A stretch of 64,000 nt of DNA. It comes from Takakia lepidozioides. Its lineage: Eukaryota > Streptophyta > Takakiopsida > Takakiales > Takakiaceae. The DNA is taken from contig CM060733.1 of assembly GCA_030704615.1 (NCBI GenBank), positions 4,898,001-4,962,000 on the forward strand, in the 5' to 3' direction. Below the pieces are notes generated by a model, which had not been told where the DNA came from, searched no databases, and worked only from the letters and a program-made list of their open reading frames with translations. The position numbers and the translations under genes were made by a program. Within the stretch, counting starts at the first letter, position 1. Every line of letters begins with the position of its first letter. Shown one piece after another: positions 44,519 to 57,508 of the stretch.

Positions 44519-46845
44519 AGGCCACTCAGGGGTCTCGTAACTCTAGTAGAAGGAAGATGTGTTCAGTTGTCCGCAAGCCCTCATCCATGTCAATGCTGGA
44601 CTCGTAAAGAAACGACACTCCTGTAATTAAATCCAATTTTTTGGGGTGAGGAAGGTAGGATATTCATACTTCATTGTAGGAGAGATACTTTTGGAAGTGT
44701 ATGGCGTAGCTAATTCGGCTATATTGTACGTTACTGTTGATGAAAACCAGTCGACATTCATGCGATCTTTCTGAAGATATTCATTTGTACTGCACACATG
44801 TGCGTCTTCTCTTGGACACTGTTCTCTGGCATCCTTGTGTGTGAGGCTTGTAAGCTTTTCTCCTTTCCCTCGAGTTGTGTTAAGTATGGATTCATGCTAC
44901 AGTGGAATGGATTCATAACAGTTCTCTCTGTTCCAGATAAATCTCTGGAAAATCAAGTACTGGCTCTGTACTTTGTTCGCAAACTGAAGGATCGTTTGCC
45001 TCCAATGAAATTGCATATCGCTTGCTAGCCACGAGAAGTCGGTACACTGTCACTTGTCCAGAAATGTTCTTTAAATGGGTCTTCGCCAAACAAAATACGG
45101 CCGACAGACAGTCAACCGTATGCATGACAGCGACTTCACCGCTTATTCCTCCACACGTGCCGAGATATGTATTTGAAAACTGTGGTCTCGTCAAAGACAG
45201 GTATCGAAAGTGAGCTCGTACGATCTCGAGAGGTCCTATGTCTCACAGTGTGTGGCACGAACTGAGAATAGACAATCCCTACCACATTGACTGTTGCAGT
45301 ACGCACTGCACTTGTTTATTCACAGTGCAGCGTGACATGGTTGTGACACCGTTGTCGTGTACAAATTTGCTGCGTGACTTGGGCTCCATGACTAAATGAT
45401 CTGTCTGGGCATACTGGGAGCAATTTGTTCTGCCGATAACACATGATCTTTTTTGGAATATCTCACATCGTGTGGGTAAAATTTTGTTTCTGGCACGAGC
45501 AAGTAGTCGGTGGATTGTTTGCAAGTGGAGACAAACACAGATAAAAACATGTTCCAAGTTTGAATGATACAGCTTCGATGAACTGCACATTGCAGCTAGG
45601 AGTTTAGTGAAGAATCTTGTTGTGTTCTCTGGCCTTACCCAATGGCTCCTTTATGTTGGAGAAGGAACAGAGTGCCAATCGTGTTTGTGGTGGGATCACA
45701 CCATTGCGGACCAACCCGAGGAGCACAGAAGGTAGCAGCCGAGAATCAAGCAGAAGAGACGATCATAATCAAACAAAACTGCCGCGAGCATGAGGTAATG
45801 TGACGCAATCTGATCCCACGAGTGCATCCAGCAGTGCAGCAGACATGAACAAATTCAGAGCAAACAGTGAACCAGCTTCAGAAGTAAAGCTTGGTCCAAG
45901 TCCAGGAGCTTCCCTCGTCACCAATTAATCTCGCGTCTAACCATCAAACTCCAGGAGGGCGCTGCGCTCTGGAGACCAGCACTCGACCAGCACCATGCCC
46001 CTGGACTTCTCTCCCCTCCCGCACTTGTGTTGCTTGAAAATCTCTGTGGATTGTGCCTAGCTATTCCTCAACATCTGCTTTGTGGGCCTCTTGCTTCCGA
46101 TGGCTGCAGACGCAGTGTTGCGGATAGCACACACAGGCGAGGGTGGTGGCCCGCTGCTTTTTTTTTTTTTCGCTGCTTCCATAAATTACTTCATAATACG
46201 TTTTGAGTGTGACCGTTTGCTATGAAAACATAATATCTGTTACTTCTCGACACCTAACGGATGGAATATCCCTCTCATGCAGCTTTTAGATTCCGGGGTC
46301 TCTTTTTCCGTCCGCCACGATTTCAATCCAGAGCTGAATGAACAGCGCCATTGCATTGCCAATAGAACCTTCGTAGAGTATGTAAACACATGGCGAATAA
46401 ATACCATCCGTTAATAGCCCACATAATCTCATCCCAAAATGACCTAATCCTTGAATATTTGTACCATGGGCACATTAATATTACTTGCCACCTTTTGGAG
46501 CAGCGAGTTGTATGGTTGCTTGCTGAATTACAGTGTCTGGCCAGGCCAAAGCTAAGTCGGCTTTCGAATGACCCTGCAAGTATATGTGAAATGATGAAGT
46601 GAGTCCTGTATTGTGCACAGAATCTCATCGTACATGATGTCGAAAATCTAATATGGCGGGTATCCTCAGGGATTGTTTGCCAGAAACAAGGGAAGGTTGT
46701 GCAAATGCGATTGGGTTTAAAGACACTTCTACAAAATCTGTACCTAGGTATGTGTACCAATGAATCATGGCTAGGTCAATGCAATGCAATTGTCATGGTG
46801 AAAATCTGCGATAGTAGAGAGGCTCTGTGAGAAGAGGAAGTCAGG
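44519..46845. other. Convergent intergenic region and 3'UTRs
   Basis: The region between the F-box stop and the synthetase stop. An AATTAAA-like signal (about 44622) may end the F-box transcript. The open frames at 44798-45028 and 45022-45213 have no recognised domain. A poly(T) tract lies at 46158-46170. Confidence 0.4.
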
Positions 46846-49800
46846 TTATAATCTATAGAGAGGGGTGAGGCCCAGGAGCTTGAAGCACTCTCGCATAACA
46901 GTTGCTGTGGCCTCGCAAATCAACAGGCGACTTGTCTCCTCGTTGGAATCCAAGACCTGCTCCACAATTCTCACAACCACTTATGAGTAGACATCGCAGT
47001 CCACCAAAGCATCACACTGCATCTCAGGCTCAAGGCCAATCTGTGACATGAAAAAGTGACTTCTACACTGCCATTGATGTCAGGAACACACCTGCCAAAT
47101 AGCATTCTCATTGACTGGCCCAGTAAGCACAGGCTATGACATAGCTTTGACGGCATTTAGTTTGGGGGATGATTAACCTCCTACCACTATTGCCACAGTG
47201 CTTGATGACAGCCAACAACAATCCAGTTACAGGTTGACGGACAGTTGACTTAAGGACTGACATCAACACCATACTGGTCAGCACAATCTTCATTCCAGCC
47301 TGGTACAAGAGCTTCCCACTAAAGATGGATGTGCAAATGAGTGTGATTGCTATGCCAGTGTAGTCCAAAAAGGACAGGGAAGCGGAGAGGAAAGGTGCGC
47401 TGCGGCGGGAGAGGAGGTACCTTGCAGTTACTGTAGAACTCTGTAAACTTCTCAGACAAATTGTAGAGATACTCGCACAATGTGTTTGGCAGAAGATCGG
47501 TCACAGCATCCTCAACAAACTGACCCAAGATTCCATCCATCCAAAGCGCCACCAATATAAAACTTGTGAGTGCCCATCTTCATAGTAACCTCACATTTGT
47601 GGTGCACAGAACCTCCCCCAGCCCCCCTTCAACCACCATGACCTCTGTTTAAGATAAGGTGTGGAAATAGACAGGATCAGATTCAACAAGGTATGCAAAA
47701 TGGCACTATTCCCCTGCGCCTTATCAGTTACTTTAAAGAAGACTATGTTGCTCTTTGAACAGCAACAGTACCTCGCCAAACTGAACAAGCTGGAGCCCGA
47801 GTTGGCGCTCGCTTGGATGCTCTAGCTTGAGAGTGCCACTCTGACACAAGCCCACACAATCTTTGAGGATCTGCATTGACTGTACACCAGCTCCGTGAAC
47901 CCAACCTTTGCTTCTTTTGGAGGCTGATTACTGAATTTGAGATTTAACAGTCAGAAACCTCTGGCCACTTGCTATGCTAATCTGCTAAGTTTGACCACCT
48001 TCCTTTTGTGTTCATCGGAGGAGAAACTTGCACCAATGACAAGGTTTAGGTCTATCTTCTTTTGCACAACGAAGTATGTTGGAGAACAGTTCAGAAGCAG
48101 TTCTCTGCAGAGCTTGCAGTCACAAACTCCCCATCAGGTAGCCCAAAGACCAGATAGCTAAACCATGGAAACTTATAGCTCTGTCAGTTCCCCTTCGCGC
48201 ACCAGGGTGACTACTAACAAGCTTGCAGAACCTCTACACGTACTGTAATCAACCAAGCTCAATTATCCAGCAGCCTATTACAGGTCCTGGCTCTAAAGCT
48301 GGTATGAATAACCTTGAGCACCTGCACTCATCAAGGAGAAATGAAATTTGGAGACAGATCTGAGCAGTAGGAACCCCACCTGTTTCAGCTGCTCGATGTC
48401 CTTCCCTGACTTACGGATGATTGAACAAATCCGAGCATGTGCATACAGCAGATACACGGCCGTATTACCCTGCACATTAAGGGGTTAGATAGAACAGTAC
48501 CGGCCCTTTACAAATGAATGGATACTCAAATGGCTAAAAGACCATGTGACAGAAAATGTCCAAGAAATCCGGTCATTTCTAAAATCCTCAACAAACAGCC
48601 AAGCAAGATGTCAAGAGAAGCTCGGGAGGACCTCCATTTCGAGGCTCAGATTGTACACACATGCACACACAAGGCTTTCTGACTAATGTCCGGAGGTCAA
48701 CCAGTTGCAGACTGATGTAACTGTTGATTTTGAGTTCACTTAAGACTACCATGATGTGCTATTGCAAACCCAAGAGCTACTCTAGTATAAAAGTATCCCG
48801 TCACTGCAACATCATATCACAGTCAGAGATAAATCTGACCTGAATCAGAGCCTTAGGTGACATGCCTTTCTGGGATGTAATATGCAGTTAGTAACTCACA
48901 AACAAAGGCCCTACAGTTCAATTTATGAGCTGGAATTACCCGTGGATCCAGCATCTGATCAAAATTGAACGTGTAATTGGTGACCCTGTTGTTCTTCAGA
49001 TCAGCGTATCTGCATAATTGATCCATGGATCCAGGGATGGACAGATTTAGGATCAGATGCCATTGCACACTTCTTTCTCCATTGACATTTAGTGATTCAG
49101 AGAGCAGGTACACAGGGACATGAGGTATGTAGGTACTTGACAGCGCCATAGCCTAGGGCTTCAGAAGCATGCTCCAGCTCCTCAGGAGTCCACTGATCCT
49201 CCCTCCCTGCATCATGGAAGGTAGAAATTCATATTCAGGCAAATCCTGAAAATCATCCTCCTTAATTTCCGATAAACTTGTCCACCTAAGGATGCATCCC
49301 TCAAGTTCAAGATATGAGTGACAGTTCTCCACTCATGCTGTTCATGCTTTGGTGCTGGAATTGAGCACAAAGAAGGTGATACTGATGTATCAAGTAAAGC
49401 ATATACTACAATGCAACAACTCAAACCTTCACACTCCAACAGGCTCTCATCACCCAATCACAACAAGCTCTGAGTAACTGCAAACATACGCGCCCCTTTA
49501 ATGAGCAGGACCTCAAATGCAAGTCAGAGATGAAGAAAAAGTTTACCTCGGTCAATAAGCCCTTGCATGCTCCGGCTTTTGGCCTCATCTAGCAGATCCA
49601 CCAGGCGCACAACCTCTGTGCTGCGCGTACGGAAGCGCTTGCCATCTGTGCCCAGCACTAGGCCGAAGCCAACATGCTTGGCCCTTGGATGTTGTGCCTC
49701 ACCTTCTGGCAGCCACCCTGCTCGCTTGGCTGCCTGCGAACATCTAAGTTAGTTGGTTTACCCCTCCACATAATAGGCCACTGTCTTCCTTCAGGAGCGG

Positions 49801-52800
49801 AGGAAAGTTGAAAGGCCAGACCAATTATTAGGACGTACACAGTAGATCCCTCTACTGGAGCAGGTGTGTGATTGGAGTGCGCCTCATTCCCCTCCCACTT
49901 CCCCCTGCTCCCATACTATCCAAACTGGATAGATGGGTATGGCCATAAGCCAAATGTAGGCAGACTCAAATGACTACACCACCTCAACCACCACCTCTCA
50001 AGGCTGTCCCATGTGGGAGGATCTATGTTATCAAGTGACAGCACATTTCTCTCCTGCTCTAGCCTTCTCTCTCCAATCTGATTGACTGCTCCAAATGAAG
50101 AAGCAGTCTATCCAGAGTATACCTTCTTCAATGTTCTAAGAATGTAAAATGTTGCAATATGGTGATGTGTATTTACATATACCCTGGTAAGAGGACACCC
50201 AGTACTCACCTTGAAAAGCATGTCAAAGTGTTGGGACTGCCCCACATCTGTCACGTAAATTATCCACTGTGCCCGCTCCTTATTGAGCCGATACCTACAT
50301 ATGAACATCAGTTCTGACACAGTTTCATCCTTCTATATTTTGGGCATCTAGTTTGCAGACTTACTCAGTGCTACGAACAAGGCTTAACAACTCAAATCCA
50401 TTTGAGAGGCCATCCGGCCAATGGACTCACTGAAGTTGTGTTCAGAAAACTTGACGGCCATAGCAACAATTAACATTTGTGACCCATGACTACTGATGAT
50501 GTGTAGAGTTTCGAATCTAAGGAGGAGGGGCTAGGAGGAATACCACATGGCAGCAAGATCTGTTGATGCATAATTGAAGCCCCCATCCCTTTTCACGACA
50601 ATGAGCGGTATCTCTTGGCCGGGTACTGTGATGACTTGCGCACCTTTACTCTCTTCAACAAGACCCTTTTCTCCTAGCTCCTTCAATACAGAAGCGATGA
50701 AAGGATTGTAGAAGCTTTCACCCTACAAGATAGCACCACCCACCCCCAACACACCCCTGATAGCTGAGTCCATGCATCCATAAGTAGTATCCATCTACTG
50801 ATAGCTAAAGCAAACCGAGAACTGACTTTACCCTTGACGACTGAAGAACTCTCTCATTCCACATGAAATTGAACTTACACCTAAATGTACAATTCGGAGA
50901 AGGGGCTGAAGAAGGGAGGTTACATCAAGCTAACTCCAATGTGGTACTATACAAGCACTACATGCTGCAGACCAGTGGAGATGAAATCAACAACATTGGC
51001 AGAAAGAGAGAGTAAATAGCAGCACATGTCAAACATGTCAAGATTATGCAGTCAACAAAGGCCTGGAGATTGCACAACCCTCTCCTCTAATGTGACTTTC
51101 AGTCGCTGGTAGACTTGATCAAACTCCTTTCTGCTCACATCACATATTCGTTCCCATGCTAATCGGTACTTCTCATCCCCAGCCTACAGGTAACACCCAC
51201 TTTTACGTCAGCACATATCACAGCATACATCTGCTACAAGGATAAGCACATCAAATAAAAACCACTCACACTTACACTCCAAATACATGCCTTTCGATCT
51301 AAATAGCAAAAAGACTACATCAAACGAAGTGCATGTGCTCTATTCCAGAAACCTACAATACTTTAGTAATATGGATAGTAATATTATTGCAACCCCAAGT
51401 ACCTGGAGACGGACAACAGCTTGCTGAGCTTTTTCTTTGAAGTGAGGATCAACATCAAACTTCGTCTTTGCTTTCTTGTAGAACGCCTGCACAAAGGACA
51501 CTGATGGGCTATCAACAATCCCGTTGGCAGGTCACACAAGATAGCTGCCAACCAGCGAGCTGCCAGACCAGACCCCAAGACAAACCCCAAATCCATGGAC
51601 ATAGCCCTCATAAATATTCAACATTCACCACATTTGATGTGAAGAAACGTTCAAACGCAGGACAGTTAGCAACAAAAACATGAGAGACCGAGAAAGATCC
51701 CAATATCCATGAGAGGCATATCATCGATAATACATACCAAATCAATCCAACATCACTGACCTGTAAGTCTCCAATAGCTTGCTCACCGACTTCCTCCCAG
51801 TTTGGAAACTCCTCAAACAAATATTCAATCAGCATCCCAAACTGCCAACCCATCACATCCCTCTTCTTTGTGTCTTGAAAGCAGCTTGCAATAGCATGCA
51901 GACACTACGAGTCTTACGTTTGCAGCTCAGCTAACACAGAGTTGTACAGCTCAAACATTTCGTGTGCAACCTTTTCTACATTGCATACTTGACAGGGAGA
52001 AATATCAGACCTGAGTGCCCCAGTCACCAACATGATTGCGGCGTAGCACATCCACATTACAGTACTCCAGCATGTGGGCAAGGCTGTCGCCAATAATGGT
52101 GGAGCGAAGATGCCCCACGTGCATTTCCTTTGCAATGTTTGGGGATGAAAAGTCCACCACTGCTCTCTCAACATTGAGCACTGGTGCCCAAGAACTCACT
52201 CCTTTAAGCAACATCTGCTGCAATCTCTGCGCACCATTCGTGAATAACTATTTAGTCATATAATGACAAGATGAATTGTTATCAGTTCATTGTTACATAT
52301 ATGGTCTTCAGCTTGATGTTCACTGCTCAACACTAAAGCCTAATCCATTAGAGCCACCGCCGTGGGAGGGCTATGGCAGTTACCCACTGACATTTACAGA
52401 GGGATTGAGGTTCTCATCAAGACAAAGGCTTTCTCTACTGGTAGATTAACACAAGTTAAAACTCTGCAGTACTGCAACAGAAATCTCCAAACCTGCTCAA
52501 TCCAAGGGGTTGAAAGAACAATATTGAGAAAACCAGGCCCTGCAATGCTCGTCCTCTCTATGAGAATAGACGTAGGTAGATTCCTCGCAAGTGCCTGCAT
52601 TCATAAAAAAGATTTATGAGCATCCACATAGTCTTAGCATGGATTTAAGAGCCCTCTATCCCATGTAATACATATCCAATCTGTCAGCATGATGGTGGGG
52701 ACTGCAAACAAATTCCCATGCAATGAGATAGTCTCATGGATGAAATTGTCAAACAGACCGTTGATGTATCTCAATATCCTTGTCAAATAAGCCCCAGATG

Positions 52801-54144
52801 ACAGCAAAGCAGTACCTCTACTCTAGTCTCAAAGAATGGGAAATCTTTGATCGAATGACATGACAGTAAAGAGTTTTCCAGGAAAATATGGGAGAACTCA
52901 GTCAATTCTACTTTTCAAGCAAGTCTCACTTCAGGAGCCAGCCCTAATGTAGAGAGCTCATTCTGAGTAAGGCTTACTGTGTACGTTGTAAAGTATCTCT
53001 CTCTGGGCTGCACAGGAACCCCCAAGCTTAAATCCCAGATATTAATTTATTGCATTTATTTTAAGGGCCAAGCATTCTTCCTTCAACACATGCGCTCTGA
53101 GAAAAATGTTAATTCCAGTCACCTGTCCAATCGCATTTGGATTCTTGAATTCAGTTGATTTGCCTTTGATTTTTGACCAAATCCCCATCGCATTATTACT
53201 GAGACCAAAACCCCCCATCCACCTCCATGATCAGCCTCCCTAAGACCCCTGCCCCCATGTATCTCCTAACAGTGTCGTAGTGATCAACCCCCAACCTAAC
53301 TCTGGGCTTGCCTATGTTCTGACATAGGGCTGCTTTCAATTGAGTTACTCCTGACGAAAGACCGGCCTTAGAATGGCATAGAATCAATACTCATAGAAGA
53401 TTGTTCCTTCAGAACTGGCATTTTCCTAAAGGAGGTTGGCACCGGGGGTGCAAATATACCACTGGTAGTCGCCATTCTTGGGATTGTTGCAAGCTGTCAC
53501 AAGAGGCTCGGCACCCGTCAAGTCTGGAACAGTCGCAGTGAGCGATTCCTTCACCAATTTAGCAATCTGCTGCCGCACGCTGCCACTTCCTCCGTCTGCC
53601 TGCACGCCTCCACAAGAATTCCAGAGGTCTCTCAATCAATATAGCCCCAGACAATCACATTGAACAAGCAGAAGACGATACCTCGAACATAGACAACCTC
53701 AAGAACTGCATAGTTCGACAGATTCATCAGCAAGGAACACAATGACCAGTCGGATAAATTTCTCCCAACAGCTGTCCTTTCTGTGCTAGAAATTGATCAC
53801 CACACGTCCTTTCCACACCAAATATCATTCTCACTGTACATTTGTCTACTTTCAAAGACCGCCAAACCCTAAATCTTAAACCCTGCGAAACTCACCGATA
53901 CATCCACGTCAGTAAGAACGGTTTCTGTCATGGTAGGGGATTGAGCGGACATAGCTCTCACTCCAACTGAGTGACGAACCCTAGCTGGAGAGAGTAATCT
54001 TGGAGAGCGAAGTTGTCGAGACTGCACCACACCGGTGTTGTAGAAGAAAGTCGAAGGCAGGGATAGAAACGGGAAAGATAAAGAGCGGCAGCGAGCAGAC
54101 ACAACCAAACTATGCACTACCAGCCGCGATGTGCAACAGTCCAT
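46846..54144 (-). CDS. RARS: Arginyl-tRNA synthetase, 17 exons, probably dual-targeted
   Basis: Class I ArgRS, which attaches Arg to tRNA-Arg. Exons, 5' to 3': 54144-53896, 53599-53460, 53198-53123, 52594-52493, 52226-52011, 51841-51761, 51486-51403, 51183-51079, 50723-50544, 50294-50210, 49733-49547, 49206-49137, 49009-48940, 48469-48380, 47840-47772, 47519-47421 and 46956-46846, all GT/AG. They give about 670 residues once one extra base in exon 9 is set aside. Landmarks: [39 protein letters not shown] with HVGH at residues 225-228; [59 protein letters not shown] (467-477, in place of KMSKS as in this family); [15 protein letters not shown]; and the DALR-type end [18 protein letters not shown] to [12 protein letters not shown]. 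An ATG at 54144 adds a Ser/Arg-rich leader before a second ATG (53952, MSAQ). Confidence 0.93.
53953..54144 (-). promoter_or_regulatory. N-terminal leader of ArgRS, candidate organellar targeting peptide
   Basis: 64 residues precede the internal Met ([12 protein letters not shown]). They are rich in Ser, Arg and Val, with almost no acidic residues ([32 protein letters not shown]). This is typical of plastid or mitochondrial transit peptides. Starting at the second Met would give a cytosolic form; plant ArgRS genes are known to supply more than one compartment. The site of cleavage is not determined. Confidence 0.55.
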
Positions 54145-54555
54145 GCAGCTCCTCTCTGCCTTCAATTCGGCCCTGCCACCATTTCCTTCCTCGATCCCAA
54201 GAATTAGGTCAAGTCTCGTCGGAAGCTGGCCCGGCAGAGTTTTCAGGCAATTATCTGCTTTTCAAAGCGCTGTCCCGCGAAAATCATCTCCTATACTCCA
54301 GTGTTTTTTTTTTTTTCAAATTTTCAAAATAACAGGAGTGGCTACTGAGTTTTGCATGAAATAGCCATATTTTCTGTTCATCCACTGAAATTTGGACAGA
54401 ATCATTATCGTCTGTACTTTCACCCATGTATATCATGCATATTAGGCGAATTAATCCAAGATTTATATTGTTTTTGGAGAAGTTTGGCGATTTCATCCAT
54501 GAGAAAATAGGGCTGGAAAATTTGGCTCGAGTAGCACCGACGAGAGTAGGGGCTT
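54145..54555. other. ArgRS upstream region between its ATG and LINE copy 2
   Basis: About 400 bp, the probable ArgRS promoter and 5'UTR. No clear TATA box was picked out. A poly(T) run occurs at 54306-54317. LINE copy 2 begins immediately beyond, so any distal promoter elements have been displaced. Confidence 0.4.
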
Positions 54556-55199
54556 TGGAGGGCTCCGCATGTTGCGGTGAGTGAGGTCCTTGGGACTTAG
54601 CCGCTATGGCTTCCCACCCTCAAGCCCCCGTCCCCATCGACGTCTTCCCAGGGTGGATGTATGCGCAGTGGAGCTTCATCACCCTGGCATGCTCTAAAGC
54701 TACATATTCATATAAGTACCTCCTCAAGACAACAGAGACGTTTTGGCGGCAATGCCCTAACTCCGAATATCTCTATTAATCCAACATAATTTTGCTACTC
54801 TCTTCCTCACTTCCTCCCCATGCCTCATGCCCTGAACAACTTCTCTTCAAGCTATCATCCACAAGCTCTGATCTCTCTAACACCCATTTATGGGCTGCTA
54901 CTGTTTAGCTGCGGCGCGTTTTCCAACATAGCAAGTGCTGCTGTGTGCCGCTGGCAAGTGCCGATCCCTATCTCTGTAGAAGCCGTCACATTCCGTTTGA
55001 TTTAAGGGCACAATTACGCGAGCAGCTGCTCCCAGCTCATGGTGGCGACCTCCCCTCCTCGCACAATGTGAAAGGCTGTCGAGTTGAAGAGGACAGTGCC
55101 TGCATTGTTACTTCCACGCGTGTTTCTGCAGACATGATCCTAAATGACGGCAGCTTCATGCAGGGAAGTGATGCGCCTTCCCTCCTTTATGGATGATCA

Positions 55200-57508
55200 C
55201 TAACTCCAGCACCACTTGTGCAATTTAATCTGGCAGCCATTTCCTCCAAAGGAGGGAAGACTACATGGATTATTAAGAACAACTCTGTTTCCAATGGCTA
55301 TGGAGACTCCATCCTTGGCAAAGGCCCTTCTCTTAATACTCACATGCAACTGCCCTTGTCGAAAGGAGTATGGGAAGATTCCATCCCCCAGGTCGCCCCC
55401 GACCAGCCAGTGATAACCTTGGATACAGCCAAACTCAAGGCACAGGCTCAAAAGCTCTCGCGACGTGGGGTCCTTCTCTACTTCCCTTGGAAGCAAAGGA
55501 CTAGATCATGGGTAAGAACATGGATTGCAAAACACTTGGGCAGCGAGGGTTGACCCAGCACTTCTGCTTGTCCATGGGTAGAGGTTTCTACCTGGTACTA
55601 TTTTGTTCATCGGAGGAGGCAGAGGCCAGTGCGCTAAGGTTCAACATAAAGATGTCTGCTACAAAGGTTTTCATCTTTCCATGGACCCATGATTGGGGTC
55701 ACAAGCAAGGAGTTCTGTGGAGACCCAGAGTTATAGTCATACCTTTCCTCCCTGCTACGTACCTGACGTCCCTCTCAGAAATTGGAGCAAGTTTTGGCAC
55801 TTTCGCTGAATGTCTTCGAACCAATTCAAGACACCATCAAAAGTGTGGACAATGAAGCACCTCATTACAATCTTACCAAAGACGTCGGAATGCCTAAACT
55901 GGTTGTTCTAATGCCCGAGTCAAAGCCAATCGGACACTCCATCAAGCTCCCTACGTTAGACGACTCCTTCATTGTTGTCTCCATCAAAGAGGAATACATT
56001 CCCACGATCTGCTACGCGTGCAATGGAGAGGGTCACATCCATTCCAACTGCCCGAAGCTCCACAGTCAGAATACAGCGGACGCTGCCAAGTAGGATGCAA
56101 TGGAACAGGATCCACGATAAGGCCATCAGCACCTGATGCTATGTTTGCAGACAACCAACAAATAAACTCGAAGGCGTTGCAAACGAACCATACTTTCAAA
56201 AAAAAGAAACGCAGCGGGATAAGGTCGCCTTTGATCCATCCCAATCGTCCTTACGACCTGGTCCCTGTCAAAGTTAAAGATGTATGGGCTTCCTTCCCCT
56301 TCTCTGCAGAAGAGCTACAACTTCTAGACAGTGAGAGCCTCGCTACAGCATTCCTGGAACTGCACTATTTCGCTAGGAGGCCCCTTACATGATGGGCCCC
56401 CAAAACAACATACTCCAGGGACAGGGCAACAGTCTGTGCAACCCCCCTCGTCTACACCTTTTTCAACAAGTATACAAACTTCTTCATCCCCAATCACGGA
56501 GACGGTTTCCGATCCGCATGGGTCACTGATTCTCTAGTCTCAGACCTGAAGTCTGGAAGTGCGCTGGACTTGGCTTTTCACTTGACCTCCCAGGTTCTCA
56601 GGGAGTTTTCCCAATGTCACTATCTCCCAGTCGCACATGCAACATATAGGCGTTATGGTCGAAAACAATGCTGCTCTGGTGAACCTTGCAATCATCCACG
56701 TGCTACCAATTTTCAAGTTTGACGATCTGGCTACCAGGGACGACCCTAGCCTGGGAATGTGGGTGGATAAGTTTGGGCTTTCCTGCAAAGTGAATGACCC
56801 CAATGCTTGGGCACGCAGCTCGGCGGTGATGGAGGAAGGGCTCAAGATGGTGGCGGAGCTTGCAGATATGCATGAACACATGGCCCCTGCAGCGAGGGAC
56901 ACAAACAACACTAAAGATGTAGAGCCCAACAAAGAGATGGTGCTATACAAGGAAAATGAGGTCTTGTTTTCCTCCAATGCGGCCCACAACATCACGGAGC
57001 TGGTGCAGCCTGATGAAACAGGACTCACCACCGCCGGTAAGCATGACTTTTCATGCTTACTCTCCCCTCCTTTTCTTTGCTCATGATGTCTCTAATTTGA
57101 AAAGAGGCTGGTCATTGGTACTTGATCACCAATCCCTGAAGCACAGAATTCTGCCAGGCTGGTCTGAAACTTACTTTTCCATTTTCTCCAAAAATGCTCT
57201 CAGTTTGCTCTCCTCTGCTCTCTCCTGGGACCTTTCCTTGGACTGGCTCACTGTGTTGACAGATAATAAAAACCAATTCATGGAATTACATCCTACGAAC
57301 AAGAGAAAGAGAAATAGGCAGATCTTTGTATGGAAGCTTATTTCGTTGCTCCCCCCTCCGGCTGGCTTTAAGTGGATGCAAACGCAGTAGCCATTTGATA
57401 AGAGAACCAAGTTCCGTTTTGTTCTCACATGGCCATCAAATCGCGGCGACTCTGCGGGCCTGGACACTGCCATTAAATGAACTTTTCTCTTATAAGCTGG
57501 AACATTAG
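55200..57508 (+). pseudogene. LINE ORF1 (copy 2), CCHC zinc-knuckle protein, frameshifted
   Basis: Fragments at 55218-55553, 55508-55855, 55782-56093, 56200-56392, 56637-57086 and 56956-57508 align collinearly with copy 1 ORF1. Shared blocks include GVWEDSIPQ, SMGRGFYLVLF, FIFPWTHDWGHKQGVLW, CYACNGEGHIHSNC (knuckle), VKDVWASFPFSAEELQLLDS, MVENNAALVNLAIIHVLPIF, VDKFGLSCKVNDPNAWARS and NKRKRNRQIFVWK. At least five frame changes or stops are needed. The end at 57508 overlaps the ORF2 ATG (57477) by 32 nt, as in copy 1. Confidence 0.8.

Noticed and set aside
47160-47370. Open frames inside ArgRS introns
   Set aside because: They lie between well-defined exons and do not match the synthetase or another family.
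49547-49733. Absence of a canonical KMSKS motif as a sign of inactivity
   Set aside because: Eukaryotic-type ArgRS normally has a diverged loop such as GxDGKxFxTRS at this place; the sequence here fits that.
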